This document shows positions 11,925 to 23,999 of a stretch of DNA of 64,000 bases, in pieces. Location of the stretch: the NCBI RefSeq assembly GCF_029962835.1, contig NC_080579.1, forward strand, positions 82,353,959 to 82,417,958, written 5' to 3'. The notes under the pieces are model-generated. The model did no database searches. It worked only from the letters and a program-made list of their open reading frames with translations, and had not been told where the DNA came from. Made by a program: the position numbers and the translations under genes. The number at the start of each line of letters is the position of its first letter. The first letter of the stretch is position 1. Source of the DNA: Magnolia sinica. Taxonomy: Eukaryota > Streptophyta > Magnoliopsida > Magnoliales > Magnoliaceae.

Positions 11925-14900
11925 TTATCGATTTTTTTTTTCATATCCAAACCACCCATCCATCTCATCCCCATTACTACACTCATCAAAATCAAACCGC
12001 CTTCGGAAGGTGGTGGGACCCAAATCATCACCCTCTCTTTCTCTCACCCTTGAAACACCTTTGCATCTCGTTGACATCTCCCCCTTCCATTTTTCCCTCT
12101 CATGTGGGTCCTGCGAAACAACACTCTTACCACCTGCTATTGGAAAATCTTCGAACTCCAAAAAATTACCATGCTGGCCCGTGTCGTTGTCATCCGTCCC
12201 ATCCTCCCCACAGCTCCAAAAATCCGAGTCTTCATCTCGATTCTGACTCTCTGGTCTTAGGAAACGTCGATTGTGTGATTTGTCGTCAGTTCTTACAAAT
12301 ATCATTCTAGAGTCCGGTCGACTGTCTTGATCATCATGTTTTAATCGAGCAGCAGTGTCTGTGCAGTTTAATGATTTCGGTCGTTTCCAATCGCATTTCA
12401 AGCACACCATATTTCTTCTGAAATTGATGTAATTGCACCTGTAAAATCAATTTAGGACAAGTCGAGGGTTATTTTTATGTTTGTAGAATTGCAAAAAAAA
12501 ATTATTTTTTTTTTGGTAAAGAATAATGGTTTTAAGACTCGACCAGTTTGATGTAACTCATCCAAGCCAACTTGGGGTTGGTCATACCTGATCTGGTCCA
12601 AAATCACGAGCCACCCTCCCAAGTCACCCCCTACTCGGGCGGGTCAGGCCGATTCAGCCCCGAGTTGAGCGAGTCCCAACTCAAGTCAAGACGGAACAAG
12701 TCAATTTTGAGTTGCCGAGTCTTTTAACTATGTAAGGAATAAAAGTGTAATGATCGTCTAAGAGAAATATCTCGTGAGCTTAGAGCATTATGAACTAAAA
12801 TGCTCCTAGTTGCATTGAGGCATTTGAACAGCCCAGTTGATTGAACTGCGCTGCCATTTGGGTGCAGTATGCGTTTCCCGCGCTATGGCGTGAAAACCAA
12901 ACTGATTGAATAATCTAATCCATCCATAAATTGGCCTTCTCTTTTATAGCTAACCATTTTCCAACCATGGATGGGATTGTTAGGATTCCATCTCAAATGT
13001 GATTCTTTACAGCCATAAGCGATCTGTGATCAACCGCAACAAATAGATGTCTCAAATTATTGGTTAGGACTATTTTCCATAGATGACCTTGACTTCCCAT
13101 TTGTTAGGCTATTTATCAGATAGTTAGAATCCACTGATTGGTGTGATTTTTACACACTAGCCCATGAAATGTGAGTTGAACCTAATGGACGTCCAAGATC
13201 GGTTGATTAACTATCCAAGTGTCCCAATGCAACTAAGAGCACTACAAATTATAATGATCTAAGAACACTTTATCAAATTGAGGTGGAATTACTAATCCTG
13301 TGCCGCCGTGGATGATGTTTGAGGCACCTCAATTTTACACGAGGGTCCCATCGTCTAGTGATTCATACTGTTGATGATGGGTTATCCACCAGATTGGAAG
13401 ATAACAGCGATGCAATCATTGGCCTCTTTTCATGAATGTGGACCATTGCTCTGTGTCTGTGTGTTTCTTTTTCCTTGAACCATCTATTTGTCAGTCACCA
13501 CGCAGAGAGTTAGGATCTCCCAGTCCAGGAGGGTTTTTGGGCATCCCCCATCCACAATAGGCCCATCAGATCAAAGATCTGCATTACTGAACCGGCTGCA
13601 TCAATAGGAATTCAAAGTAATGCAGCGCATGTGTGTTAACAGAGGATCGGATAATTCCTCCAGAGAAAAACCATGTTGAGGCGCATTGATCTTAAAACAA
13701 TGAACTCTACAGGGTGCCCAACAATTGGCAAAGTAGAAAGAACTCACGAGTCACATTCCCACTCCCCTGGATTGAGCTGCCGCTTTGGAGGCTTCTCCTT
13801 ACATTGCAAACATCTCGTGTTCTTGGCAAAGTTCAAGAAATTGCACCTGCAGAATTGATGAATTTATTGGTGAGAATACGAAAACCCATACATACGGGTT
13901 TATGAAGAATGTTATTACACAAGTTATTACACATGGTTCCCATGGGGACACACTGCAGAAGCATACAAGATCTGGACCGCTCATCTGGCGGGCCCAGCTG
14001 TAAATGGGCCATGAACCAAATATCATGCTGGTTGGATGATAAAGTGCTTGATTTATGGGAAAAATTGACCAACACATTTTTTAGGGGCCTGTTCCAACTG
14101 AATAGCCAATCATCCTGTGTTTCGGCATATGGTAGGGTTAGCTGGATGATTGGCCCAGATCTTTTGCAACTTCCATGTGTCTCTGTGGAATCTCATGGAC
14201 AGGACTGTCAATCAGTATTCCTCATGAAAGCGAAGATGTCAAAATCTCTTACTTGTCACATAACCAGTCTCCTTTCTTCATAGGAAGATGATCCTGATCC
14301 TCCCCAAGTTTTCTAAGTCTTTCTTGGGACACCCCATCACAGCGCAAGCATTTGATGTTTCTGGCAAAATTGATGAAGTTGCACCTGCCAAATTTTAAAG
14401 GGAAAAGAAATGTGCAAAACCACCTTGTGTCAGACGTCCACGATCATCACAGTTGATTTTTAAAACAACCAAGATCAGCTAAGTACTTTGGACATATCCA
14501 ATCGCCTTGCTTCATGGGAATGTCGATTTGGCGTTTCAACATTCCTTGCTGACTTGATTGCCCTGCCTTAAATGGAAGCTTTTTGGTCATTGCCTTCTGA
14601 GGACCCAAATTGAGTTCCCTGACACTTAACTCCACCATTTCGCTAAGCAGCCTCCTAACAGATTCTTTAACTGTTTTGTTTAAGCACTGCTTGTTCTCCA
14701 CCAAGCCAGTGATGGGATCAAGCCCGTATGTAAGTAAAATGCGCATTACATCAACAGTCCGTCCCCCTTCATCCTCACGGGCCTTCACATATGCCCTCTC
14801 ACAGTTTCCCCTTAAATTGCAGGAGCTGCAAACCTACACAGATGCCAAGATATAATGGTTTCTCAATATCCTATCAAGTAGAAAAAGATTTGCTAAGCCT

Positions 14901-17900
14901 GCCCACCTGCACATCCACATGTGCCCACAACTACCATCTTGGCACATGTTCGGGACACTGGCTCTGAATCAGGTGGAACCCACTGTGATGATGACCTGGT
15001 CAACAGCCAACTTATTAGGCAGACACATGACGATTGAATGTTGATGGCTGGCGCATTTTTTACTGTCCATAGTACACATGCTGCCCACCTGATGAGTTGA
15101 CTGGTCTAATTTTTCAGCTAGGTCATCTACACAGTGTAGCCCACCTGACATGCAGCTTCCATGCCCCATAGCATGTATGGTGTCCGCACAGATGCTTGTG
15201 GGCTGTATGAAAGCTCTAAATAGGAATCATTGGAGCAGCAAGATAGCTGGGCTATCGTAAAAACAACAACAGAGAAGAAGAAAAGTAGATATCTAGGAAA
15301 TGGCTATTGTCATACATTTCCTTCATCAATGCCCACATGAGCCCTCAAACGCTTCCCTGAATTCACAACTTTCCTGTCTAGGCTAGGGCAGCCAGATCCC
15401 ACAATCACTTGGATGTCTTTCCTTGAGAAGTATCTGCAACAACAGAGTGAGCTTAGATATTGGTGTTTGAAGAAAGATGCGGACTGAGTATGCCTTGTAA
15501 TATAGGATAAAATGGAGAATTGACAGTTGCATTTAGAGAATGGTACCAAACTGTGATGGTGACATGAATACAGACTATCTATCAATCAGCCATTCCTTAC
15601 ATGAAAAAAATATGGCGAACTGGAAATGCATAGTTCATAGCTATCCAGTCTATCACCCATTTTTTACGATCAGAAGTTTCTACAGTAAGTTCCCAAAAAA
15701 AAAAAAGAAATCTAAAGATAGAATGTGTACAAACACCAGAGTGCTTTCAGCATCCCCATCATGACGGTGGTCTATCAATTTGTTGATCTTTGATTGATCA
15801 GAATATTTACGAATCTAAGTTAAAAGGATGGTGGCATTTACTTAAGGGTACAAGATCAAGCTTCTTTCGTTATAAGACGCTTGGTATGTTCCAGCACCAG
15901 GGTATTCCGTAACAGTAATGGTGACCATAATGGCCACCACCATTGCCTTTATGATGCAGGCTGTAACGGCCATTACGGTCTCTTATTTTTTATTGAAAAA
16001 TATAATTTTTTTAAAAAAAACCTGAAAAATCTGTATCAGCCCCATAAAGGACCATTACAACCTTTATGGGGGGCGTAACATGCCGTTACGGGTCTTTTTT
16101 CCATAACAGTTGTTTCAGCCATTACAACCCCAAAACGTGTGATGGTTGCCACCATTACCCTTACATAACGGCCTTTACGACCTTGCAAAGGCCGTTACAG
16201 CACACCATGTCCAGCACATGGAAATGCTTGCAATGAAATCTGCCAACATGTTGCACTCTTTTTCTTAATTTCCTTTTAGTTTTCTTTATTTCTTTCTTTT
16301 TTATCTTTTCCAAAGCACAATGCAAACTTCTATTAGCATCATGGTAAATGATGGAGAAAAGAGAAAGAAAAGATGTGAGATGAAAAGAAGTAGAGGAGAG
16401 AGCTTAAAATGCTCCACATGCCCCCATATCTCACTTACTATAATTAGGGAAAACACTTAATACAAGAAAATTACAATTACACCCCTTATGACTAATAACT
16501 TATGGACCTAAAGACTATAGCCCAAACATATGACAAAAGCCCAACATAAACTCAAACATATGTGGACCACATGAGTGACCATGAGACCATACATGTGGCA
16601 TGGCAGGGTGGCCCGCATGTGTGGTCATTATGCATCAATGCTCCCCCTTAAGCTGGAGCATATATATCATGGATGTCAGCTTGAAAAAGAATCTGTCCAG
16701 ATGAGCCCGACTTAAAGCCTTCATAAACATGTCTATCACTCGATCTTAGGACTTGACAAACGGAGTAATATTTCCTTGTCAGCATCCTTCTCCCTAATGA
16801 AGTGACAGTCGAATTCAATGTGCTAGGTTCTTTCGTGATAGACTAGATTGTTAACGACGTGAGATACTCCTTGATTATCATATTACATTCTCATACAAGC
16901 ATCCACTACGAACCCAAGCTCGCACATTAATGTTTTCAGCTTAAATAAGTTCTCACATTGCATGGGCCAAGTCCTATACTTTGCTTATGCGCTGGACCGA
17001 ATGATAACATTTTACTTATTGCTTTTCCATGTAACCTGATTCTCCTACAAACGTACAATAACCTATGCTCAACTGCCTGTCAAAAAGAGAGCAACCATGT
17101 AATCATGTGGTCAACTCCCTGTCAGAAAGACAGCTTAGAATTCTCCACACACCCCCACATCTCTTTTATTATAATTAAGGGAATCCCTTAATACAAGAAA
17201 ATTACAATTATATCCCTCTGACTAAAAGATCAAATAAACTGACTCATGGACCTAAAGACTATAGCCCAAACATATAACAAAGGCCCAACATAAACACAAA
17301 CATATGAGGACTACATGAGTGACCATGGGACCAAATGTGGCCAGGGATAGCCCTCCAAGAAGCCCATATCTCTTCCAGATTACAACCCTTAACATGAAAC
17401 CCCTGAAGCCTTTACAATCACCCACCCTTTAACCCTGTAGAAAATCACTTCGGCACTTTCCCATCAGTTGTATAAAAAAAAATGTTATTCCATTCTCTTC
17501 ATAGGGACCCGGGGGGGGGGGGGGACTTCAAATAAAAAAGACCATTAAAATTTTAAGGCAACGAATAAACAAATGATTTACAGATTCGAAGTCATTTAAA
17601 CAAAGGGAGCAGACTCTCATGATGATCATGTTCCTCCTGAGATATTCAACAGTTAGGATCTTACCATTTGTGACAAGCCATCTGAATGTGACCACTTTAG
17701 GTGGCCCTCGTGAGTGGTGAAGCACCACAGGAGTCAATGTGACAGTTTCATTTGACACTCCCACCATTTTATAGACTGTAGTACAAAAGATTTGACTAAG
17801 AAAGAACCTAAGGTACTCCCCTCCATTCCCACTTATATGGATTCCAGAAGAAAGCACCACACCCCAGATTTTATCTTGACGCCTTTGAAAATTGCCTCTC

Positions 17901-20900
17901 CTCAGCATTGAGATTTCTTCAAAACACTAGGGACCAGCTTGTCACATTCCCCACCATGCTAAAACAAGATATAAGAACCCCTTGATTAGATGATTTTTTT
18001 TAGAGACCCCTGATTAGATGATATGATATGTTGTATAATCTAGCAAATTCGACTTGAAGCATGATATCCCCCAGCCCAATATCTTCCTAAAATCTAATTC
18101 AAGATCCACCACCCACTACATATGAGACACGTCTCATGTTGCGCCACAGCCATCACCACCTTCCATACAGGCAATGCCTTGCACAATGACGAAACAGAGA
18201 TAAACCAGCCATCACCACCTTCCATACAGGCAATGCCTTGCACAATGACGAAACAGAGATAAACCAGCCATCACCACCTTCCATACAGGCAATGCCTTGC
18301 ACAATGACGAAACAGAGATAAACCAGCCACCTACTTCATCATCATCATCATCTTAGCCTTATCCCAACTACTTGAGGTTGGCTACACAAATCCTGTTCCG
18401 CCATTCCCACTCCATCGACGGCCATATTCTCAGCTAAATTTAAACCATATCCATAGGTCCTAAACTCCTTTCTTACTTTCTTACTACCTTCCCCAAGTCC
18501 TTTTGTGCCTTCCCTTTGCCCTATAGCTTTCAATTTGAATCAACTTACTCCTAACTAGCACTGTTCTTCGCCTCTAATTCTCCTTGCACCAGGCAAAACC
18601 AATGTAAGTCTACTTTTCCCAAGGTGTTCTGTAACAGTAACGGTGGCCATAACGGCCACCACCGTTACCTTTACGATACGGGGCATAACGGCTGTTACAG
18701 CCCCATAACGGCAGTTACGGTCTTTATTTTTTATTTATTTATTGAAAAAACCCCCCGAAAAACCTGTATCTGCCCCGTAATATTGATTAAAAAGTATGAA
18801 AAACCTATATATATCCCGTAATAGACCATTACGGGAATATTATGGCTAACGTGCCGTTAACAGCAATTACAGGTCATTTTTTTTTTCCATAACGGCTGTT
18901 ACGGCCGTTACGACCACGTAACGTGTAACGGTTGCCACCGTTACCTTTACGTAACGGCCTTTACAGCACACCATGACTTTCCCCCGTCTAATCCATTGGT
19001 GTTACATTTATCTTTCAAACAAAAAAAAATAAAAAATCAATTGTTGTTACATCTAAGTTCCCTCATATGCATTTATTTCTAATTATATCCTTCCTCTTCT
19101 TGCCACTAGTCCATCTCAACATCTTCATTTCAACTAATCTCATCCTATGAACATGTTGTTCACTACCCAACATTCTTTCCCATAAAGCATGGCTGGTATT
19201 ATTTCTAATTTCCTCTTTAAGTTTGATTGGTACGCGGCAATCACATAAAACACGAAAGGCACATCTCCACCTTTTCCACCCCGCGTGAATTCCATGAGTA
19301 ACATCTTTCTCAATCTCTCCGCTCTCATGAATTATCGACCACTCTTAAATCAGTCACCTACTCAAGAGCCATATTTAGACATATGATTTGCTTCCACAGA
19401 TGGTTGTCATTGGAACTAAATCTCAAGTAATTCCTAATTCATCATTGTAAGATTTTGAATGCCCATGCACCCATTAGCTTGCTGCTAACAAACCACATAC
19501 CACGCAACCAGATGGAACTTATTTTTATCCTTCCTCTACATAAGAAATCTCTTTGGTTTTTTTCAACGCAGAAAATCATATTCATGGGGCACTGGAACAG
19601 CAACATGAAATGCATCGACATATTCGACATGGCAGCTTTAATGAAGGTGATGCACCCACATATTCGCCAAATGACACTTGATTCCCAAAATAAGCCTAGA
19701 TCCACGGGTTAAGACAACACAAGCCAACCCCTCATTGTGTCTCTCTGAGTACCCCCATTACCCCATCATCTAGTTCTAGAGCCAAAATCAAAAGACCTGA
19801 CTGAGACCTATTATCAAACACTAGAATCCAATGGGATGCAACTCAAGGAGAACTCCAAGAAGGCCATGGACGATACTGTGTAATGATTGCAACTCATAGA
19901 ACTTTCAGCACAATGGTAACGAAGCCTTAAAAAGAGCATTTTGTACATTTCACACATTATTATGGTTTCAATTTACGCAAGTAACCCTAAAAAGAGGCTC
20001 TTGGACCTGTATCTCATTATCTTGCTTGGTTACTGAATAATGAAGTCTTTCGTTCAAGTTCTTCTCTCATGTTGATGGTAGTTAAAAATCACTACTATTG
20101 TACTAGTAGGATTGCAGGGATTCATCCTACATAGTTCTTCTTCTACTCCATATATTGTAGATTAGTAACATGATGGTGCTGATTGGATTTAGATAGCTAT
20201 TAGTACATTTGTTTCTTTTTGTTTAGCATCACAAGCTCTAGTAATAAGATAAGGAGAAAGGAACATAGAACAAAAGGAATTTATCAAAGTCTCTGGTCTA
20301 TCAATCAGAATGCCCAAACCTTTTGAATGACACATGAGACTCCCAATCATCAATCAGGTCAGTTGGAAGCAAGCGTACTTACAAAAATCACGCCAATCAG
20401 ATGATCCTAACCTTTCAATGGGACCAATTTGTTATAACCATCCCGATTGATGGTTGGACCTATTTTTGTTTACAAGCCATGGATTGCATGGTTAGGATCA
20501 TCGAACCATAGTGCTCCTTTGGAATGATAAGCAATTCAATGTGGGATCTCCGGGTAGATGTTTCAAGATGATGATTGGACATATTTTGAATCTACGCTCA
20601 ATCTTCACCGTCCATTTTCCATGTTACGGATTAGATGTTTAAGATTTCGTGATTTTTGTACCATTGCCTACCCTTGGTTGTATGAATGAATGGTAAGTTC
20701 AAAATGATGATATGTGATCCAATGTGTCATTTTAAAAGCTTTGTCCTAAAACCCCATTTATTTCTTTCTACATTTTTTACTTTTGAGTTCCCATCAGTGT
20801 AGGTGGCATACATGTGCGTCCATCCAGACCGTCCAAATCATTGGGCTCGCTGCAGTGGAGTAAAGCCCGAAAATCATATACTGATCTAACGATCCTACGC

Positions 20901-21473
20901 ATCCCATCTTTGCCCGTCCCATGTACAGTTCAGCGGTTCAAATTCAATAGGTCAAGCTAGACGGTTAAGGTCGCCCGATCAATGCGATTTTCAGGCCATG
21001 CTCCCTGCACGATAGGGACATACGTGTGCGGTAGATTACCTGACTAGATCGGATCGATCGCGGGAGAAGTTCAAGCACGCCGTTCGGATTCGATTCGAAT
21101 CCTTCGAACCCAATCCGCTGATTACGCCGCTGCCGGCGAAGTACCCGTTCTTCAAAAGGCGTTCCATCAGCTCCACCCATTCTGGCCATGGATGCGAGAT
21201 CTCGATCTTTGACCCGTCTGATGAACAGATCGACTGTGGAGATCTGCTCTGGCTTTGAGATTCTTCCTCTGATTCTTCGACGAGTCTTAGAGACTGGAGC
21301 TGTTCGAACTCCTTAAGGGCAAGGTCGAGATGTGAACCGGAGGCGAGGGTATTTCTGGAAGAGTGAAAAGATGAGAAGGGAGAGAACTGCTTAGGGTTTC
21401 TGGGTTGGGGTCTGAGTAGGGTATGAAGGAAGGAGAAGGCATGCCTTCTGGGTTGGAAGATGCGGTGATACAT
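11925..21473 (-). CDS. organelle RanBP2-type zinc-finger protein (VAR3/OZ family), 6 exons
   Basis: Exons on the minus strand: 21473-21040, 15433-15316, 14833-14487, 14384-14253, 13846-13748 and 12438-11925. All junctions are GT-AG and the joined frame is 1644 nt (547 aa). The N terminus is rich in R and S and poor in acidic residues, like an organellar transit peptide. A conserved HPWPEWVELMERL block follows at about residues 94-106, then SRDRSDLVR-YFSRKDIQ across exons 1/2. Exon 3 has a VCSSCNLRGNC motif and the RTVDVMRILLTYGLDPITG block of this plant family. Three CX2CX10CX2C fingers (around residues 297, 341 and 374; GDWICPKC, GDWLCDKC, GEWECDSC) are followed by an acidic, low-complexity C-terminal tail. 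Founding member VAR3/OZ1 and relatives act in chloroplasts or mitochondria with RNA-editing or splicing factors. Residue content suggests an OZ3/OZ4-like shorter member; organelle and partner are inferred. No internal stops: probably functional. Confidence 0.9.
12439..13747 (-). other. intron 5 of the zinc-finger gene
   Basis: The donor GTGAGT at 13747 and acceptor CAG at 12439-12441 fit the flanking frames. The interior holds GAGTCGGG-like words at 12540-12720, reminiscent of the MITE at 4048, but no delimited element. Confidence 0.7.
15898..16209. mobile_element. hAT MITE, copy 1
   Basis: The 312-bp element runs from CAGGGTATTCCGTAACAG to CTGTTACAGCACACCATG-like ends (imperfect inverted repeats). 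It is flanked by a perfect 8-bp duplication TCCAGCAC (15890-15897, 16210-16217). The interior is built of TAACGGCC/GGCCGTTA words and folds back on itself. The TIR start CA-GG and 8-bp TSD are diagnostic of hAT. Confidence 0.8.
16390..17350 (-). mobile_element. internally deleted Ty1/copia element
   Basis: Two direct repeats (about 16420-16620 and 17150-17345), sharing long blocks such as TATAGCCCAAACATAT, are read as LTR segments. Between them, on the minus strand at 16640-16900, is the end of a copia RNase H. It has degenerate HIEFDCHFIREK and DIYAPA-like words and ends in a TTAAGGGGGAG polypurine tract next to the 3' LTR. Most of gag-pol is gone. Ends and TSD were not resolved. Confidence 0.5.
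17528..17908 (-). pseudogene. L1-type LINE ORF2, C-terminal zf-RVT part
   Basis: The translation contains PPKVVTFRWLVTNGKILT, RRNMIIMRVCSLC and ESVNHLFIRC, the plant L1 'reverse-transcriptase zinc-binding' (zf-RVT) signature. It lies downstream of, and on the same strand as, the RT C-terminal fragment at 19345-19705. Both belong to one L1 copy separated by later insertions. Confidence 0.75.
18148..18324. repeat. 59-bp unit repeated three times, identical copies
   Basis: The unit starting AGCCATCACCACC recurs at 18148, 18207 and 18266 with no difference that I can see. A 7-nt partial copy begins at 18325. The perfect identity in otherwise decayed sequence indicates recent expansion or an assembly effect. 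Confidence 0.95.
18335..19340 (-). mobile_element. 5'-truncated RTE-type LINE
   Basis: The 3' tail is a GAT/ATG microsatellite (plus strand CATCATCAT at 18335-18352) preceded by the RTE 3' end TAGTTGGGATAAGG-like sequence. Upstream on the minus strand, 19140-19328 encodes a degenerate ORF2 C-terminus with PAMLYGKECWVV, matching the family's PAMLYGSECWA-type motif. A hAT MITE (18620-18975) splits it. The RTE separates two halves of an older L1. Confidence 0.65.
18620..18975. mobile_element. hAT MITE, copy 2
   Basis: Same family as 15898-16209. The 356-bp element has ends CAAGGTGTTCTGTAACAG and CTTTACAGCACACCATG. It is flanked by ACTTTTCC / ACTTTCCC (7 of 8 identical). It has the same CCGTTACG-rich fold-back interior. 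Confidence 0.7.
19345..19705 (-). pseudogene. L1-type LINE ORF2, end of reverse transcriptase
   Basis: The minus-strand translation shows CITFIKAAMSNMSMHF, EKNQRDFLCRG, GAWAFKILQ and NHLWKQIIC, matching the conserved end of plant L1 RT (ITLIKSV..., QRDFLWGG, GGLGIK...). There is a stop after GAWAFKILQ. Upstream ORF2 and ORF1 are absent, so this is a 5'-truncated dead copy. Confidence 0.75.
19706..21035. other. upstream part of intron 1, no further gene seen
   Basis: Non-coding. 20500-20900 has the short GTCCAATG/CCATCTTTG-type words seen elsewhere. No delimited transposon. Confidence 0.3.
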
Positions 21474-22160
21474 TGAAGCTCACGCGCCGCGTGGAGCATG
21501 GGATCCTCCTGTCTAGGGCGAGGTTTGGAAGATGAGCGCCTTACATGATTTCGCTTTGCCTCTATCGCGACTCGGGATCTCGCGTGTGTCGCCGGTCATT
21601 GGGACCCACATGCTTAGAGATCCGATGATCTGAACCGCCCATATTTTCGAATCTATGCTGTAAAAGTTATCAAATATGATTAAATCGTCACTATCTTTAG
21701 ATGAATTTATAATAATGGAAAGAAACCGTTCAGGGGCTCATACGATCGTTTGGTTTTAACATCCGGTAAAAATGCTAAACACAATTACCCCTATTCAATC
21801 CGTTTATTACATGTATACCCCTTTCTTTTGAAAACGACTATGCGTGTGAAATGGTACATCTTCATCAATTTCAACTCCATCTTTTTTTTTTTCGTGTCAT
21901 TACATGGCATGAGAGAAAAAATGAGGTCGATAATTTTTCGTGAGGTCGATAATATATAATTTTTTTACCATTAAATAAAACAATACAATTTAATGCTCCT
22001 GTAGTCCACCTGATAATTTTTTGTGGCCCCTTTTTTTTATCCATATTACAAATAATTCCTTGTATTTGAATGGACAGTATGGATCATCATAAAAAACTGT
22101 CGATCATGCGTGACTTTAACCTACTTGGCAACTTTTGAAATTAGATTTCGTGTAATGCCT
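21474..22160. other. 5' flank of the zinc-finger gene
   Basis: This should hold the promoter of the minus-strand gene. I see no TATA box near the start. An out-of-frame ATG at 21499 precedes the chosen ATG by 26 nt and would give a 70-codon frame overlapping it. Beyond about 21660 the sequence is AT-rich and featureless. Confidence 0.35.
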
Positions 22161-22953
22161 GTTTGGTAGCTGGATTTGGAACCCTTGGATTTGAAACCCA
22201 CTTAATTTAAAATCCTCTGGTGTTTTTGCCGCCCTAAATTTGGAATCAACTTTAATTTAAGAGTAGTTATAAATGTTATATTTATAAGGGTTTGAATTTA
22301 ATTACTAAATCAACTTTAATATATCTAATTAGTGAAAGTATGTAATGTTTAACATAATGGTTGTAATACGCCTGCTGAAATACCTCGTTGGACATAATGG
22401 TTGTAATAACACCCAGATCCATAGCTCAACTGATAGACTGAGTAGAGATACTTCATTTCAACACCTGAGGTCTTGGTATCGATCCCTGGTGGGGTGGCTA
22501 ACATGGAGTTTGTGTACTCACATGGTTGCGTACTAACAAGCTAACCCAAAAAAAAAAACAAAAAACGAAAAGCCTACTGAAATATACTTTGGCCAAAAAT
22601 GATGAAATTTCAAGTCTCGAATGAGCCACAAGCATAAGATTATGTCCGAGTGACTAACCAATGATTTTTAACTGTTGATTTACATGGACAATGTTTGAAC
22701 GGCGTTAATCATCATATTAAAGTAATTATAGTGATGCAATTGATAATCTAATTGTTTCGGAATATCATTAGTGGGTCATGTGCCCAATAAATTAAGTCTA
22801 GTGACAGACATGTTACACGTGCAACTCTTGGAAGGATTTTAGATGTAATCCAAGCTTTCATCGTGGATTTGAAAAACCATCTTTGAGGGGATTTGAAACC
22901 TGTGGTTACTTTATATTGCCAAACAAAATCCCCCCAAATCCATGGTGCCAAAC
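22161..22953. mobile_element. MITE-like element with GTTTGG...CCAAAC ends
   Basis: The left end GTTTGGTAGCTGGATTTGG pairs with the reverse complement of the right end (GTTTGGCACCATGGATTTGG) apart from a few mismatches. Both ends carry further inverted blocks (CTTGGATTTGAA / GGGGATTTGAAACC). The interior is non-coding and hosts a SINE at 22411-22559. GCCTGTTTGG-type ends occur in plant PIF/Harbinger and hAT MITEs; the superfamily is not resolved. Confidence 0.5.
22411..22559 (+). mobile_element. tRNA-derived SINE, family 1, second copy
   Basis: Same family as 10071-10216. A box ATAGCTCAACTGATAGACT, B box GGTATCGATCCCTGG, body GGGGTGGCTAAC, terminal A run. It is inserted within the GTTTGG-ended element. 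Confidence 0.7.
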
Positions 22954-22959
22954 CACACG

Positions 22960-23990
22960 ATTTGTTTTCTAATTCACAAGGTCACAAGGTGGAATGTGAA
23001 TTTCACACCCCATTGTGATGTACATTGATTATCAACTATGTTCATCCATTCTCCTAGCTGATTTTAATGCATAAGCCCAAAAAATGAGGCAGATCTAAGC
23101 TCAAGCAAACCACATCACTAGAAACATCGAGAATTGAAGGCTATTGTTAAAAAAAAATTGATGGCCCATAAAGTTTTGAATGTAACTGATCTTGTGCTTT
23201 TCCCTTATCAATGTCAGTGTGACCTCATGAATAGGTTAGATGACAAATAAACAGTCTTTTAATTCTCAGGTGGAAAAAAAAAATCATTTCAATTGTGTAA
23301 GTTTTATCTTTTATTCTGCTGTCGGCTACTTGAGCGTTGAACCCGCTTAATTTTTGCATTCATACCTTAAAATGTTATGATAAAACAGATGAATGATATG
23401 ATATCTCACATACATTAGAGTAACTTGGGCCCACAAATTTATGTAATTCCTTTTTTATGGAAGAGAGAAATATGAGCTTTTTCCCACTGTAAATCTCACC
23501 TTTTACCCACAGGCTTTTCTAAACCACCTAAACTTTTCTTTCCAAAACTAAATGATTGTTGTACAGATATATTATCTGTAGATGAAAATACCCTTGCTTT
23601 ATGGATTATATTCCTTTCACTCACTTATACCCAAAAATGCAAGAACGCATCTTCTTTTCATTTTTTTCTTCCTAAAATTTCCATTGAATTTTCAGGTATT
23701 ATCATTCTGAATATGTCATATGCCATCTTGCTCAGGGTTAATCTTTCAAAGGGTTTTAAATCTTGTTTCACTTTAAATTACTCTTCTTTTACTTCTTCAA
23801 CGTAGGTTTCACTGGTGCAACGGTCGTGGAAGGTAAGGTTGTTTTAAAAAGTTGGTGGGTTAAAGGTCAAGTTTACAGTGAGAAAAATCTCAAGAATGAA
23901 TGCATTTTTGTTCCAGTCAACAACAATTCATCCACTACATGTGCAAATTCAGCTAGTAATTCACCAAGAGTACTCAGTCAAATTTAACCA
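22960..23990. other. AT-rich intergenic stretch, no gene seen
   Basis: Nothing recognisable on either strand. Confidence 0.3.
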
Positions 23991-23999
23991 GCTCTCGCT

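Larger units (their letters stand above)
15434..21039 (-). other. 5.6-kb first intron of the zinc-finger gene, filled with transposon remnants
   Basis: The donor is CAG|GTAATC at 21039 and the acceptor TTGCAG just above 15433. Splicing completes an AG|A arginine codon. The intron contains two hAT MITEs, a deleted copia element, L1 and RTE fragments, and a 59-bp triplication. All coding fragments lie on the same strand as the gene. Confidence 0.8.

Noticed and set aside
12010-12310. Plus-strand ORFs opposite the last exon of the zinc-finger gene
   Set aside because: Shadows of the minus-strand coding exon; no splice or family support.
17511-17525. Poly-G run as a G-quadruplex signal
   Set aside because: A single homopolymer with likely length error; no evidence of function.
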